Assembly: GCF_025685645.1 (NCBI RefSeq)
Contig: NZ_JAGSYF010000001.1
Location: 496,001 to 560,000 of the forward strand
DNA from: Edaphobacter bradus
GTDB taxonomy: Bacteria > Acidobacteriota > Terriglobia > Terriglobales > Acidobacteriaceae
Reading direction: 5' to 3'
DNA length: 64,000 nucleotides
The notes under the pieces: generated by a model
The model's input: only the letters and a program-made list of their open reading frames with translations
What the model was told of the DNA's origin: nothing
Databases searched by the model: none
Made by a program: the position numbers and the translations under genes
Part shown: positions 1 to 9,508 of the stretch, one piece after another
Position numbering within the stretch: the first letter of the stretch is position 1
How the letters are laid out: each line of letters starts with the position of its first letter

Positions 1-1087
1 TGGCAGCTCCACCTGCCCGCTCATTCTCGCCGATTGCAAGATCCCCGCGTCTAACCTGCTCGGCGAAGTAGGCAAGGGCCACCACATCGCGTTCAACATC
101 CTCAACGTCGGCCGCTACAAGCTCGGCAACGCCGCCGTTGGAGCCGCGCGCATGTGCCTTGGCAACGGCATCCGCTACGCCAAGGAGCGCAAGGCCTTCG
201 GCAAGTCCATCTCCGAGTTTGGCCTTATCCAGGAGAAGCTCGCCGACTGCGCCGTGGGGGTCTTTGTCGGAGAAGCGCTCTCGTACCGCGCCGTAGGGAT
301 GATTGACGCCGCGCTGGCGAAGGTCGATAAGCACGACACCGCCGCCATCCAGAAGGCCATCGAGGACTACGCCGTCGAGTGCTCTATCTGTAAGGTGTGG
401 GACTCGGAGATGCTCGACCGCGTCGTCGACGAGGTGCTGCAGATCTACGCCGGCTACGGCTACGTCGAGGAGTATCCGGCGGAGCGCGCTTATCGCGACT
501 CGCGCATCAACCGCATCTTTGAAGGCACCAACGAGATCAACCGGCTGATCATCACCGGCTGGCTGATGAAGTCGGCGATGAACGGCAAGCTCGCCCTGAT
601 GCCTGCCATCAAGCAGCTGATGGACGAGGTCATGTCCGGCCCCGTCGCGAAGGAAGACCGCGAGGGCCCGCTGGCCGAGGAGTACAACCTGCTAGCCAGC
701 GCCAAAAAGCTCGCTCTGTTCGCCGCCGGTTCGGCGACGCAGAAGTATATGCAGAAGCTCGCCGACGAGCAGGAGGTGATGTCCGCCATCGCCGACATGA
801 TCATCGAGGTCTTCGCCATGGAATCGGCCATCCTGCGTGCGGAGAAGCTCTCCGGCAAGGGGACGGCCGAGATCCCCGTCGCCCTGGCGCGTATCTATGC
901 TTCGGGCGCGATGGAGAGAGTCGAACTCGCGGCGCGCAAGGTGATTGCGACGGTGGCTGAGGGCGACATGCTGCGCACGCAGCTCGCCATCCTTCGCCGC
1001 CTCGCCAAGCACGATCCGGCTGACACCATCGCGCTGCGCCGCCAGGTGGCACAGCACGTCATCCGGGCAGGGAAGTACGCCTTCTAA
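1..1087 (+). CDS. acyl-CoA dehydrogenase, C-terminal part (5' end outside window)
   Basis: FAD-dependent acyl-CoA dehydrogenase of fatty acid beta-oxidation. The reading frame is open from base 2, so the gene begins upstream of the window. The visible part starts in the middle domain and continues through the helical C-terminal domain. The stretch R-I-F-E-G-T-N-E-I carries the family's usual FAD-binding and active-site signature. About 180 residues follow that signature, which is longer than in short-chain enzymes and resembles the very-long-chain (ACADVL/ACAD9-like) class. The class is an inference from length and tail. A hairpin terminator follows directly. Confidence 0.93.
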   Translation, partial: GSSTCPLILADCKIPASNLLGEVGKGHHIAFNILNVGRYKLGNAAVGAARMCLGNGIRYAKERKAFGKSISEFGLIQEKLADCAVGVFVGEALSYRAVGMIDAALAKVDKHDTAAIQKAIEDYAVECSICKVWDSEMLDRVVDEVLQIYAGYGYVEEYPAERAYRDSRINRIFEGTNEINRLIITGWLMKSAMNGKLALMPAIKQLMDEVMSGPVAKEDREGPLAEEYNLLASAKKLALFAAGSATQKYMQKLADEQEVMSAIADMIIEVFAMESAILRAEKLSGKGTAEIPVALARIYASGAMERVELAARKVIATVAEGDMLRTQLAILRRLAKHDPADTIALRRQVAQHVIRAGKYAF

Positions 1088-1134
1088 GCAGCAACCCTTA
1101 CCTGCTACCTAAGCTGTAGAACATCCCACAAAAG

Positions 1135-1168
1135 CACCAGCCGAGATACCCTCTCCGCTGGTGTTTTT
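1135..1168 (+). terminator. rho-independent terminator after the acyl-CoA dehydrogenase
   Basis: Arms CACCAGC (1135-1141) and GCTGGTG (1157-1163) pair perfectly and are followed by five T. The hairpin lies 47 bases after the acyl-CoA dehydrogenase stop codon and before the next gene, as expected for a plus-strand terminator. Confidence 0.75.
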
Positions 1169-1213
1169 CGTTGTCTTTTGAAGGTCGCTTTGTAACCATC
1201 GAAGCGATACCTT

Positions 1214-4201
1214 ATGTTGACTCCCCATTCTCTGCGCGGCAGACTCCGCATAGCTTCGCCGTTCGTCTTTGCGTCGGTCTGTCTCCTTGCGCTCTCTGTG
1301 CCTGCTGCCTCGCAGACACCGCGTGTCGTTGTTGCGGCACCGGAGATCAGGCTTTCGGCGGCTGATTCCGCCGTCGATGCCGGCCCCGTTCCGGTCTCGC
1401 AGCCGTTGCGGTTGACTCTCCGGCTGAATCCTTCGGCGGATCGCACCGCCGCGCTCGACCAGCTTCTTGCCGCGCAGATTACGTCGTCCTCGCCGTCGTA
1501 TCACCAGTGGCTTACTCCACAGCAGTTCGCCGCCAGCTATGGAGCCACCGAAGACCAGATTGCCACCGCCACATCATGGTTCCAGTCGCAGGGCCTCACG
1601 GTTGAGTCTGTCTCGCCCGCAAAGACCTGGCTCGTCCTCAGCGGCACCGCGGCGCAGGTCCAGCGTGCCTTTGCTGTGTCCCTGCGCAACTACGCCATCT
1701 CTGGAGCGTCGTACTACGCAAACTCAGACACCCCCACGATGCCCCGTGCAGTGGCTTCGCTGGTTGCTGGAGTCTCCGGGTTGAGCAGCATCCCATCGGT
1801 GGCGACGACATCTGTCTCCTCGGTCGGCGTCATGGGGAAGGCGACGGTACTTGCTGTTGGAGCGTCCAGCGCCGATGCGCTCTCCGCGGCGGCCTCGGCC
1901 ATCGACGATAACTCCTCGCCGATCCTTGCCATCTCTACAAGCGCCTGTTCGATCGATCTCACCCAGGCGGACTACGACAACTATCGCGCGCTCTTTCGGC
2001 AGGCGAGTGCACAGGGCATCACTGTGCTGGCGACCAGTTCCTGCGGAGCACGTGGCTCGGGCAGCTTTCCTGCGAGCCTCAGCGAGGTGACTGCGCTGAC
2101 GATCGCTCCCACGACCGCAACCTTTGCGGCTATCGACCCCCGCCCATCCTGGCAGAGCGCCGCAGGCCTGCCAACGGACGGATCGCGTGACGAGCCCGAC
2201 CTCACCACAAGCTCGCTGGCCGACTTCGCCAATGCGATGGTGACCATCCTGCAGCAGAGTGGAGGCCGTCAGGGCAACATCAACAGCACGCTCTACGCAC
2301 TGGCTAAGACGCCTGATCTCTACACGCAGCCTGACGATGCGCCTGCAGGTACGTGGGAGCCTGCCACCGGGCTCGGCACGGTCAACCTGCAGACGCTCAT
2401 CAAGGTCTACCCGCGCGGCGTGAATGGTACGACGACCACGCTGACTTCCAGCAGCAACGGTAGCTCCGTCGGTTATGGGACGTCGGTCACGCTGACCGCG
2501 ACCGTCTCTGCCTCAACCTCAGCCAGCACGGGACCGACCGGCACTGTCACCTTCAGCACTGCCTCCCAGGGAACGATCGGCACAGCGGCGCTCACCAACG
2601 GTACAGCAACGCTGACGGTAGGCAATCTCAACGTTGGGACCTACCTCATCACGGCAGGTTATTCCGGCGATAGCAACTATGCCGCCAGCTCTGGAACAAC
2701 CAGCGTTACAGTCACTACTGTAACCGCCACAGTGGCGGCGACCATCTCTCCCGCTTCCAACGTTCCCTACGGCAGCACTGCGACTGTAACGGCTACGGTC
2801 TCTTTGCCCAACTCGGGAGCAGCTCCTAGTGGAACGGTATCCGCCCAGATCGAAGGCATTACTGGTGCTCTTTACACTGCTACTCTTTCGCCGAATCCGG
2901 GTGGCAACACGGCTACAGCAAATATCAACGTCAACGCACCCACTCCCAGCACGACACCCTATACTGTTCAAGTCACCTGCGCCGGCAATCAGAACTTCCA
3001 GTGCCAAGCTCCTCAAAATCTTACCTTCACGACCGCGAAGGGCAACACCACTACAACCATCAGTCTTTCTCCCGCCGCTCCCCAGGCCGGACAGCCCGTC
3101 ACCATTACGGCGACGGTCAACAACAACGGCAACGGCACCGGGACATACACCTTCTCCGGCAGCATCACGTTTGTCGACACCTCCACTGGAAAGACACTCG
3201 CCACGGTCCCCGTCGGAACGAACCAGGCGGCCACCTCCCAGACACTCTCAGGCAACGTTCAGCACAACATTGTCGCGACTTACAGCGGTGATGCCAACTG
3301 GAAGGGCAGTACCTCGACTCCTCAGGCTGTCACTCCCACGCTTCTGCCCGCGACGGTCTCTTTGACTGCGAACTCCTCCAAGACACTCGCCGGCGTCAAT
3401 GTAGTCTTCACCGCAACGGTCTACACCACGGTCACCAATACGGTCGGCCCCACCGGCACGGTCACGTTCTACGATACCTTCAACGGGTCGGTCGTTCAGC
3501 TCGGAGTGCCATCGGCAGTTACACCTAACGGCCCCAATCAGTCGATCGCCATCTTCTCAACGACTGGGCTCCAGGCGGGCACGCATAGCGTCTACGCCAT
3601 CTACAACGGGGACGCGAACTTTTCGAGCGCAACCGCCCTGCCGTACTCGTTGATGCTCTCCGACTTCACTCTTTCCATGGTTCCGCAGACCCTGACGCTG
3701 CAGCCCGGTCAGACTGGCCAGGCCGTCATTCTCGCCGGACTTGTGGGTGGCTTCAATGGGAGCGTCAGCCTTGGATGCACACCGCCCTCAAGCTCTGAGA
3801 CGACGTGCTCCTTCAACCCGGTCATCCTGACGGGCGGGGGCAGTACAACCCTGACGATCGTCACGACGGCTCCGGTCGTCCAGACGTCGCACAGGGGGCC
3901 GGGGCACTCCGGGCCGTTTGGCGGATGGAACGCGTTCGCCGGCTCGACCCTGGCTGTTCTGGTCTGGTTTGTGACGCCTCGCCGCCGCCGAATGCTTCCC
4001 GGAGTCATGCTGCTTCTTGCGACGGTGTGCCTCTCCAGTTCGATCGGCTGCGGCCGCGTGAAGTCAAGCGGTTCCGGCGGCACCACGATAACCGACCCGG
4101 GGACTCCGCTCGGCACGCAGATCTACACCATTACGGCTGCGGGGAGCGACGGCGTCAATACGGTTCGACACACCTACCAATATCAAGTGACAATCCAGTG
4201 A
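1214..4201 (+). CDS. secreted S53-like (sedolisin) protein with decayed catalytic domain and Ig-like repeats
   Basis: The 995-residue product begins with a Sec signal peptide ending near AASQT. A pro-kumamolisin activation domain follows (residues about 45-190, with the typical SYHQWLTPQQFAASYG). The next part aligns by eye with the S53 catalytic domain but is much shortened. I cannot find the Glu-x3-Asp pair or the Gly-Thr-Ser nucleophile motif, both clear in the neighbouring paralogue at 4400. From about residue 400 there are several Ig-like beta-sandwich repeats (GTVTF..., YSGDSNY type). Near the C terminus come a hydrophobic segment, a Pro-Arg-Arg-Arg-Arg cluster, a second hydrophobic segment ending Ile-Gly-Cys-Gly, and a short beta-rich tail. 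It is probably exported and non-proteolytic; its function is unknown. Confidence 0.85.
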   Translation: MLTPHSLRGRLRIASPFVFASVCLLALSVPAASQTPRVVVAAPEIRLSAADSAVDAGPVPVSQPLRLTLRLNPSADRTAALDQLLAAQITSSSPSYHQWLTPQQFAASYGATEDQIATATSWFQSQGLTVESVSPAKTWLVLSGTAAQVQRAFAVSLRNYAISGASYYANSDTPTMPRAVASLVAGVSGLSSIPSVATTSVSSVGVMGKATVLAVGASSADALSAAASAIDDNSSPILAISTSACSIDLTQADYDNYRALFRQASAQGITVLATSSCGARGSGSFPASLSEVTALTIAPTTATFAAIDPRPSWQSAAGLPTDGSRDEPDLTTSSLADFANAMVTILQQSGGRQGNINSTLYALAKTPDLYTQPDDAPAGTWEPATGLGTVNLQTLIKVYPRGVNGTTTTLTSSSNGSSVGYGTSVTLTATVSASTSASTGPTGTVTFSTASQGTIGTAALTNGTATLTVGNLNVGTYLITAGYSGDSNYAASSGTTSVTVTTVTATVAATISPASNVPYGSTATVTATVSLPNSGAAPSGTVSAQIEGITGALYTATLSPNPGGNTATANINVNAPTPSTTPYTVQVTCAGNQNFQCQAPQNLTFTTAKGNTTTTISLSPAAPQAGQPVTITATVNNNGNGTGTYTFSGSITFVDTSTGKTLATVPVGTNQAATSQTLSGNVQHNIVATYSGDANWKGSTSTPQAVTPTLLPATVSLTANSSKTLAGVNVVFTATVYTTVTNTVGPTGTVTFYDTFNGSVVQLGVPSAVTPNGPNQSIAIFSTTGLQAGTHSVYAIYNGDANFSSATALPYSLMLSDFTLSMVPQTLTLQPGQTGQAVILAGLVGGFNGSVSLGCTPPSSSETTCSFNPVILTGGGSTTLTIVTTAPVVQTSHRGPGHSGPFGGWNAFAGSTLAVLVWFVTPRRRRMLPGVMLLLATVCLSSSIGCGRVKSSGSGGTTITDPGTPLGTQIYTITAAGSDGVNTVRHTYQYQVTIQ

Positions 4202-4399
4202 CGGTGGATTGAGCAAGTCCAGCAAAATCGGAGATACTTACGGTCGGGACTGCGAATCAGTTGGTTCGCATGCTCCGGCCGCAACCTTTTTTCCCGTGTG
4301 CCGTCTATACCGGTGGAATTCAACCTCGCAGCGGACGCCTGGAGGCTGGTGCCGTTCCCCCGGAAGACAATCCTCGTTGGGCACAGGTATAAAGGCAAA

Positions 4400-7144
4400 A
4401 TGTTCATGCGAAGCCCTTTCGTAGTCAGGCTTATCCTCCCCGCTCTCTTCGCTATTGGTCTTTCGGCCTTTCCGCTTGAAGCGGCCGTCAATAACCGTAT
4501 CGCGACAGTCAATGACAACAGCCGTCGCACGATTGAGCACACAATCCCTGCCCGGGCGCGGCTGGCAACCGATCTTGGCGAGGCTCCCGCGGATCGCAGG
4601 CTCGACTCAGTCACGCTGCACTTCAACATGACCGACGCGCAGCAGGCCGAGCTCAACCAGCTTCTCATCGACCAGCAGAATCCCAGCTCGCCACACTACC
4701 ACCAGTGGCTCTCGCCGGAGCAGTTCGCCGCGCGCTTTGGGCTGTCTAGCTCCGACCTCGCCAAGATTTCCTCGTGGCTCACTGGCAAGGGCCTTACCAT
4801 CACCAGCGTTGGGCGCACCGGGACGATGATCACGTTCTCCGGCACAGTCGGGCAGATCGAGCAGGCCCTCGGCACCCGCATTCACGCGTACTCTCTCAAC
4901 GGCGAGCAACACATTGCCAATGTCGCCGACCCGTCGCTGCCGGCCGCTATCTCAGACGTCGTGATGGGCGTCACTGGGCTGCACGACTTCAAGCTCAAGC
5001 CGCGTGCGCATGTGCGCCCAAATTACACGTCATCCATTACTGGCAACCACTACATAGCTCCCGGTGACTTCTACACGATCTACGACATAAATCCGAACTC
5101 GATCAACGGAGCTGGAGTGTCAATCGCAGTCGTGGGACAGACTGACATCAGTACCTCTGATGTTGATGCCTTTCGCGCTGCGTCTGGTCTCTCCTCCAAC
5201 TCGCCGACGATTGTTAAGGCTACGGGATACGTTGCCGGTACCGTCGCGAGCGACATCGACGAGGCTCAACTCGACGTTGAGTGGTCTGGCGCAGTTGCTC
5301 CGAATGCCTCGATTAGTTTTGTGACTGTAGGGGCGAGCCAAAGTGCCTCCGTTATTGACGCGCTTCTCTATGCCATTTCAAACAAGGTCGCTCCCATCAT
5401 CAGCATCAGCTATGGCAGCTGCGAGGCTTCGTGGGGGCAGTCCACTCTTGCTTCAATCAACAAATCCCTTCAAATGGCCAACACCATGGGCATCACAGTT
5501 GTAGGGCCCGGAGGAGACTCCGGCGCGACAGACTGCGACTCTGCCCTTTCGACAGCGACGCAGGGACTGGCAGTCGACTTTCCCGCCAGCTCTCCGTTTG
5601 TGACCGGTATTGGCGGCACCATGTTCAACGAGGGAACAGGCACCTACTGGAACAGCAGCAACGGCAGCTACTCTGGCTCTGCAACCGGTTACATCCCGGA
5701 GACAGTCTGGAACGAGTCGAATTCCTCCGGTCTTGGCGCCGGTGGTGGAGGAGCCAGCGCTTACTTCAGCAAGCCCGCGTGGCAGGTCGGTACCGGTGTT
5801 CCGTCCGACCTCTCCCGTGACGTGCCGGATATCTCCCTTGATTCAGCGGCCAGCCACGATGGTTATCTCTTCTGCTCGAAGGGATCGTGCACCAACGGCT
5901 TCCGCAACTCTTCCAGCAACCTCAATGTCGTAGGCGGCACGTCGGTCGCCACGCCCGCATTTGCCGGTATCCTCGCTCTGCTTGAGCAGAAGCTCAACGC
6001 AACGACTGGCCTGGGCAATGTAAATCCTCAGATCTACGGCCTTGCCAACAGCACCTACTACAACAATGCCTTTCACGACATCAATAGCGGCAACAATGAC
6101 AGCCCCTGCACAGCCGGCACGCCCGATTGTCCCAACGGCGGCAGCATCGGTTACAACGCGACGACAGGCTACGATCTTGCTACAGGATGGGGAAGCCTTG
6201 ACGTAGCCAACTTCGTCAATAAGTGGAGTCTTGCCTCGCCGACGGGCGTCAACGGCTCCATCGGGACAGCAATCTCGACCACGACTGTCTCGACCACCAG
6301 CGCGTCATGCGGCCTTCAGGGCAAGATCGCTCTGACCATCACTGTCGCCGGCAGTGGCAGCACTCCCACTGGTACTGTTCAGATCGTCGATCTTGGCCCG
6401 AGCGGCACCGCCTCGACCGTCCTGGGTTCTGCTACTCTCTCTGGCGGCACTGCTACCTATACGCTCGATACCTCGACGCTTAGCTCCGGCGGCAACACCA
6501 TCAACGCGGTCTACTCCGGCGACTCGAACTACGCGGGCTCGAAGGGACCGCTCTCTCTCGATATAGTCTCTTCCAGCCAAAAGGACTTCGCCCTCACCCC
6601 CTGCACCGCTTCTGCTTCGGCCAGGTCAGGTTCGACGGCAAACGGAGTCACGTTTACCCTGACGCCTGCCAACGGCTTCACCGGCACCATCACCCTCAGC
6701 GCCAGCGCAGACAGCCCGCTCTCTGGGACCTACACCTTCACTCCCTCATCTGTAACCATCGGCTCTACATCTGCGGTGACCACGAGTTTCGTCCTTACGG
6801 CATTTGTGAGCCAGGCCAGGACGGGCAGTACGCTTAGCTCTTCCAATGGGCCTCCGCTCCGTGGTCGGGCTCCGTGGTACGTCGCAGGTTCGGGAGCCAC
6901 CCTCGCTTGCGCACTCCTCCTCATCGCGCCGCGCCGCAGGCGTTGGGGAGCACTGCTTGCAGTACTACTTTCCGTAGCTGCAATCAGCGTCTCTGGTTGC
7001 GGATCGAGCAGTAGCAGCTCTACGGGCTCGGGCTCTGGTGGAGGCACTGTCACTAATGCAACTCCGGGGACTTACACCGTCAATGTCACGGCCACCTCTG
7101 GCAATCTCGTGCATACCTCAACCGTCACCTTCACCGTGCAATAG
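4400..7144 (+). CDS. secreted S53 family (kumamolisin-like) serine-carboxyl peptidase with Ig-like domains
   Basis: Predicted acid-active secreted peptidase of 914 residues. I start at ATG 4400, because the longer frame from 4298 adds 34 residues ahead of a clear signal peptide (MFMRSPFVVRLILPALFAIG). The prodomain (about residues 50-200) contains HYHQWLSPEQFAARFG. Catalytic residues are visible: Glu288 and Asp292 in EAQLDVEW, the oxyanion Asp373 in GGDSG, and Ser515 in GGTSVATP. The calcium-site pattern FHDI...GYDLATGWGS closes the domain. Ig-like repeats follow, then the same hydrophobic-RRRR-hydrophobic-SGCG module and beta-rich tail as the neighbour at 1214. The two genes are probably tandem duplicates. 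Confidence 0.92.
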   Translation: MFMRSPFVVRLILPALFAIGLSAFPLEAAVNNRIATVNDNSRRTIEHTIPARARLATDLGEAPADRRLDSVTLHFNMTDAQQAELNQLLIDQQNPSSPHYHQWLSPEQFAARFGLSSSDLAKISSWLTGKGLTITSVGRTGTMITFSGTVGQIEQALGTRIHAYSLNGEQHIANVADPSLPAAISDVVMGVTGLHDFKLKPRAHVRPNYTSSITGNHYIAPGDFYTIYDINPNSINGAGVSIAVVGQTDISTSDVDAFRAASGLSSNSPTIVKATGYVAGTVASDIDEAQLDVEWSGAVAPNASISFVTVGASQSASVIDALLYAISNKVAPIISISYGSCEASWGQSTLASINKSLQMANTMGITVVGPGGDSGATDCDSALSTATQGLAVDFPASSPFVTGIGGTMFNEGTGTYWNSSNGSYSGSATGYIPETVWNESNSSGLGAGGGGASAYFSKPAWQVGTGVPSDLSRDVPDISLDSAASHDGYLFCSKGSCTNGFRNSSSNLNVVGGTSVATPAFAGILALLEQKLNATTGLGNVNPQIYGLANSTYYNNAFHDINSGNNDSPCTAGTPDCPNGGSIGYNATTGYDLATGWGSLDVANFVNKWSLASPTGVNGSIGTAISTTTVSTTSASCGLQGKIALTITVAGSGSTPTGTVQIVDLGPSGTASTVLGSATLSGGTATYTLDTSTLSSGGNTINAVYSGDSNYAGSKGPLSLDIVSSSQKDFALTPCTASASARSGSTANGVTFTLTPANGFTGTITLSASADSPLSGTYTFTPSSVTIGSTSAVTTSFVLTAFVSQARTGSTLSSSNGPPLRGRAPWYVAGSGATLACALLLIAPRRRRWGALLAVLLSVAAISVSGCGSSSSSSTGSGSGGGTVTNATPGTYTVNVTATSGNLVHTSTVTFTVQ

Positions 7145-7162
7145 TTCCTGCGCCACAAAACC

Positions 7163-7178
7163 AGAGGCCGCGGCCTCT
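7163..7178. terminator. palindrome between convergent genes, likely bidirectional terminator
   Basis: A perfect 16-base palindrome, AGAGGCCGCGGCCTCT, lies between the stop codons of the S53 peptidase (plus) and ppk1 (minus). It can fold as a hairpin in both transcripts. T-tracts are weak, so termination is inferred from its position. Confidence 0.45.
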
Positions 7179-7203
7179 TGCATGTTCGCGAAACGGCGCC
7201 AAG

Positions 7204-9369
7204 CTAAACGGTCGCCGGCATGACCTCAGGAATCTTTTCGTTGCAACCCTCGGCGATGCGCATCAGATATTCCTGAGCGTTAAAGGGCTCGCCTGACTGC
7301 GGAGCCCGCACATAGCTGCCATCAGGCTGCAACAACCGCGCCTTGGTATTGTCCGCGAGGTACGCCGCGAGGATCTCCTCGCGTAGCCGCCTCTTCAGGT
7401 CAGGCTGAGTAACAGGGAAGACCGCCTCGCACCGCTCCAGCAGGTTACGTGGCATCCAGTCGGCGCTACCGCAGTAGATGTCCTCATGGCCGCCATTGGC
7501 GAAGCAGAAGATGCGACTGTGCTCAAGGAACCTTCCGACGATGCTGCGCACTCGGATCCTTTCGCTGAGACCAGGGACTCCGGGACGCAGCAGGCACATG
7601 CCTCGCACGATGAGGTCGATCTCCACGCCCGCCTGTGAGGCGGCGTACAGCGCCTCCACCGTCTTCGGGTCGATGAGTCCGTTCACCTTCGCAATGATCG
7701 CTGCCGGCCGTCCTGCGCGGGCGTGTGCTGTCTCACGCTCAATCATCGCCAGCGTCTCCTTCGCCAGAGTCAGCGGAGCCACCAGCAGTGGCTTGAGCGA
7801 CTCCGCCTCGGTCTCTGCTGTCAGGTAGTTGAAGACTTTCTGCACGGCGGCAGTCATATCCGGTCGCGAGGTCAGCAGGCTCACGTCCGTGTAAAAGCGC
7901 GCCGTCACGGGGTTATAGTTACCCGTCCCCAGATGGGCGTAGCGCCGTACGACGCCATCGGGATCGCGTCGCACCAGCAGAGACAGTTTGCAGTGCGTCT
8001 TGAAGCCAAAGATACCGTGATAGACACCCACGCCCGCTTCTTCCAACTCGCGCGCCCAGCGGATGTTCGAGTCTTCGTCAAAACGCGCCATCAGCTCTAC
8101 AACGACCGTCACATCCTTGCTCTGGCCTGCTTCAATCAGCGCGCGGAAGATCGGCGAGTCCTTGCTTGTGCGGTAGAGCGTCTGCTTCATCGAGATGACA
8201 TTAGGGTCCTGCGCGCCCGCCTCAATGAAACCCTCCACTGCAGCGTACGAATCGAAGGGATGATGTAATAGAACGTCTCTTTGCCGCAGTTCATGAAAGA
8301 TATCAGTAGACTTCGCGCTCAGCCTGAACTCGCGTGCTCCAAATGGCGGATACTTCAGCGCGGGCCGCTTTACCTCGGCATACAGGTTCATCAGCCGCGA
8401 CAGATTCACTGGCCCATCGGTACGAAAGACCTGCTTTGGCTCGAGTTCGAAGTTCGTCCGCAGCCGCTCAACGATCTCATCGGTCGCAGAACTCTCAACC
8501 TCCAGCCGCACGGCGTCGCCCTTGCGGCGGTTGTAGAGCTCCGAACGCACGCTTTCCAGCACTGAACGTGACTCTTCCTCCTGCATGTACAGGTTGCTGT
8601 TGCGCGTTACGCGGAAGGCCGACCGCGAGAGCACCTCATAGCCCCGGAACATCCTCTCGACCTGAGACTCGATCAGCTCGTGCAGCAGGATAAAGTCACT
8701 ATACCCATCGTCGGCGCATAGCGGAATCAGCCTTGGCAGCGCGCGCGGTATCGTCACGACGCCCAGAATCGAAGCCACTTGCTTGCCATTGGTCCGGCGT
8801 TTCCGCTTGAGTAGCAGAGCAATGCACAGCGCCTTGTTCAAGACATGCGGAAACGGATGGGAAGGATCGATTGTTACGGGCGTCAACAGGGGATCGACCT
8901 CGGAGGCATAGAACTCCAGGGCCTGATGGCGAGCCTGCTCGCTCAACTCGCTCCAGCGCAGCACTCGAATCTTCTCTGCCGCCATCGCAGGAAGCAGACT
9001 CTCATTCCAGCATCGGTACTGGGCCTCAACAAAGCTCGCTATCTGCTGGCTCAACCGGTCGAGCCTCTGTTGCGCGGTCAGGCCTCCCTCATCGAGTTGA
9101 TGTGGCTGGCTGTAGCTGTCTTCGATCCGCTGCAGAATGCCAGCCACACGAATCTCGACAAACTCGTCGAGATTGCTCGCCGTAATAGCCAGAAACTTGA
9201 CCCGCTCCATCAGCGGATTTGTGGGATCATTCGCCTCTTCGAGCACCCTCTCGTTGAACTTCAGCCATGACTCATCCCGGTTAAAAAACAGGTTCTCAGC
9301 ATGTTCCGGAGACTTTCCAGTCGCAACGCGCTTCGAGGTTTTTGTAGCGGTCTTCTTCGTCACAGTCAT
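7204..9369 (-). CDS. ppk1: polyphosphate kinase 1
   Basis: Makes inorganic polyphosphate from ATP, reversibly. At 721 residues it has the family's usual length (E. coli enzyme about 690) plus a short Lys/Thr-rich N-terminal extension. The N domain contains RDESWLKFNERVLEEA (31-46) and the TASNLDEF motif. The C-terminal catalytic part has KTHCK, with His459 matching the autophosphorylated histidine of the family, and HLGTGNYN with a second conserved His479. The ATG at 9369 is used although its upstream ribosome-binding site is weak, because homology begins shortly after it. It stands alone: no exopolyphosphatase or phosphate transport gene is adjacent. Confidence 0.96.
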   Translation of the reverse strand: MTVTKKTATKTSKRVATGKSPEHAENLFFNRDESWLKFNERVLEEANDPTNPLMERVKFLAITASNLDEFVEIRVAGILQRIEDSYSQPHQLDEGGLTAQQRLDRLSQQIASFVEAQYRCWNESLLPAMAAEKIRVLRWSELSEQARHQALEFYASEVDPLLTPVTIDPSHPFPHVLNKALCIALLLKRKRRTNGKQVASILGVVTIPRALPRLIPLCADDGYSDFILLHELIESQVERMFRGYEVLSRSAFRVTRNSNLYMQEEESRSVLESVRSELYNRRKGDAVRLEVESSATDEIVERLRTNFELEPKQVFRTDGPVNLSRLMNLYAEVKRPALKYPPFGAREFRLSAKSTDIFHELRQRDVLLHHPFDSYAAVEGFIEAGAQDPNVISMKQTLYRTSKDSPIFRALIEAGQSKDVTVVVELMARFDEDSNIRWARELEEAGVGVYHGIFGFKTHCKLSLLVRRDPDGVVRRYAHLGTGNYNPVTARFYTDVSLLTSRPDMTAAVQKVFNYLTAETEAESLKPLLVAPLTLAKETLAMIERETAHARAGRPAAIIAKVNGLIDPKTVEALYAASQAGVEIDLIVRGMCLLRPGVPGLSERIRVRSIVGRFLEHSRIFCFANGGHEDIYCGSADWMPRNLLERCEAVFPVTQPDLKRRLREEILAAYLADNTKARLLQPDGSYVRAPQSGEPFNAQEYLMRIAEGCNEKIPEVMPATV

Positions 9370-9508
9370 ACAGGTCTATGAGATTACAGCAGTTCCTGGT
9401 CTTTGCCGAGATGAACACCTGCCAAATCCCCACTCACAGACAGCAGGAAATCTCCACCGCCAAGGATAAGTAGTCTTACGTCCGCAGGGCAGGGAACAGC
9501 CATTTTCC

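Noticed and set aside
4298-4399. N-terminal extension of the S53 peptidase
   Set aside because: It would place 34 residues before a typical signal peptide and lacks a ribosome-binding site.
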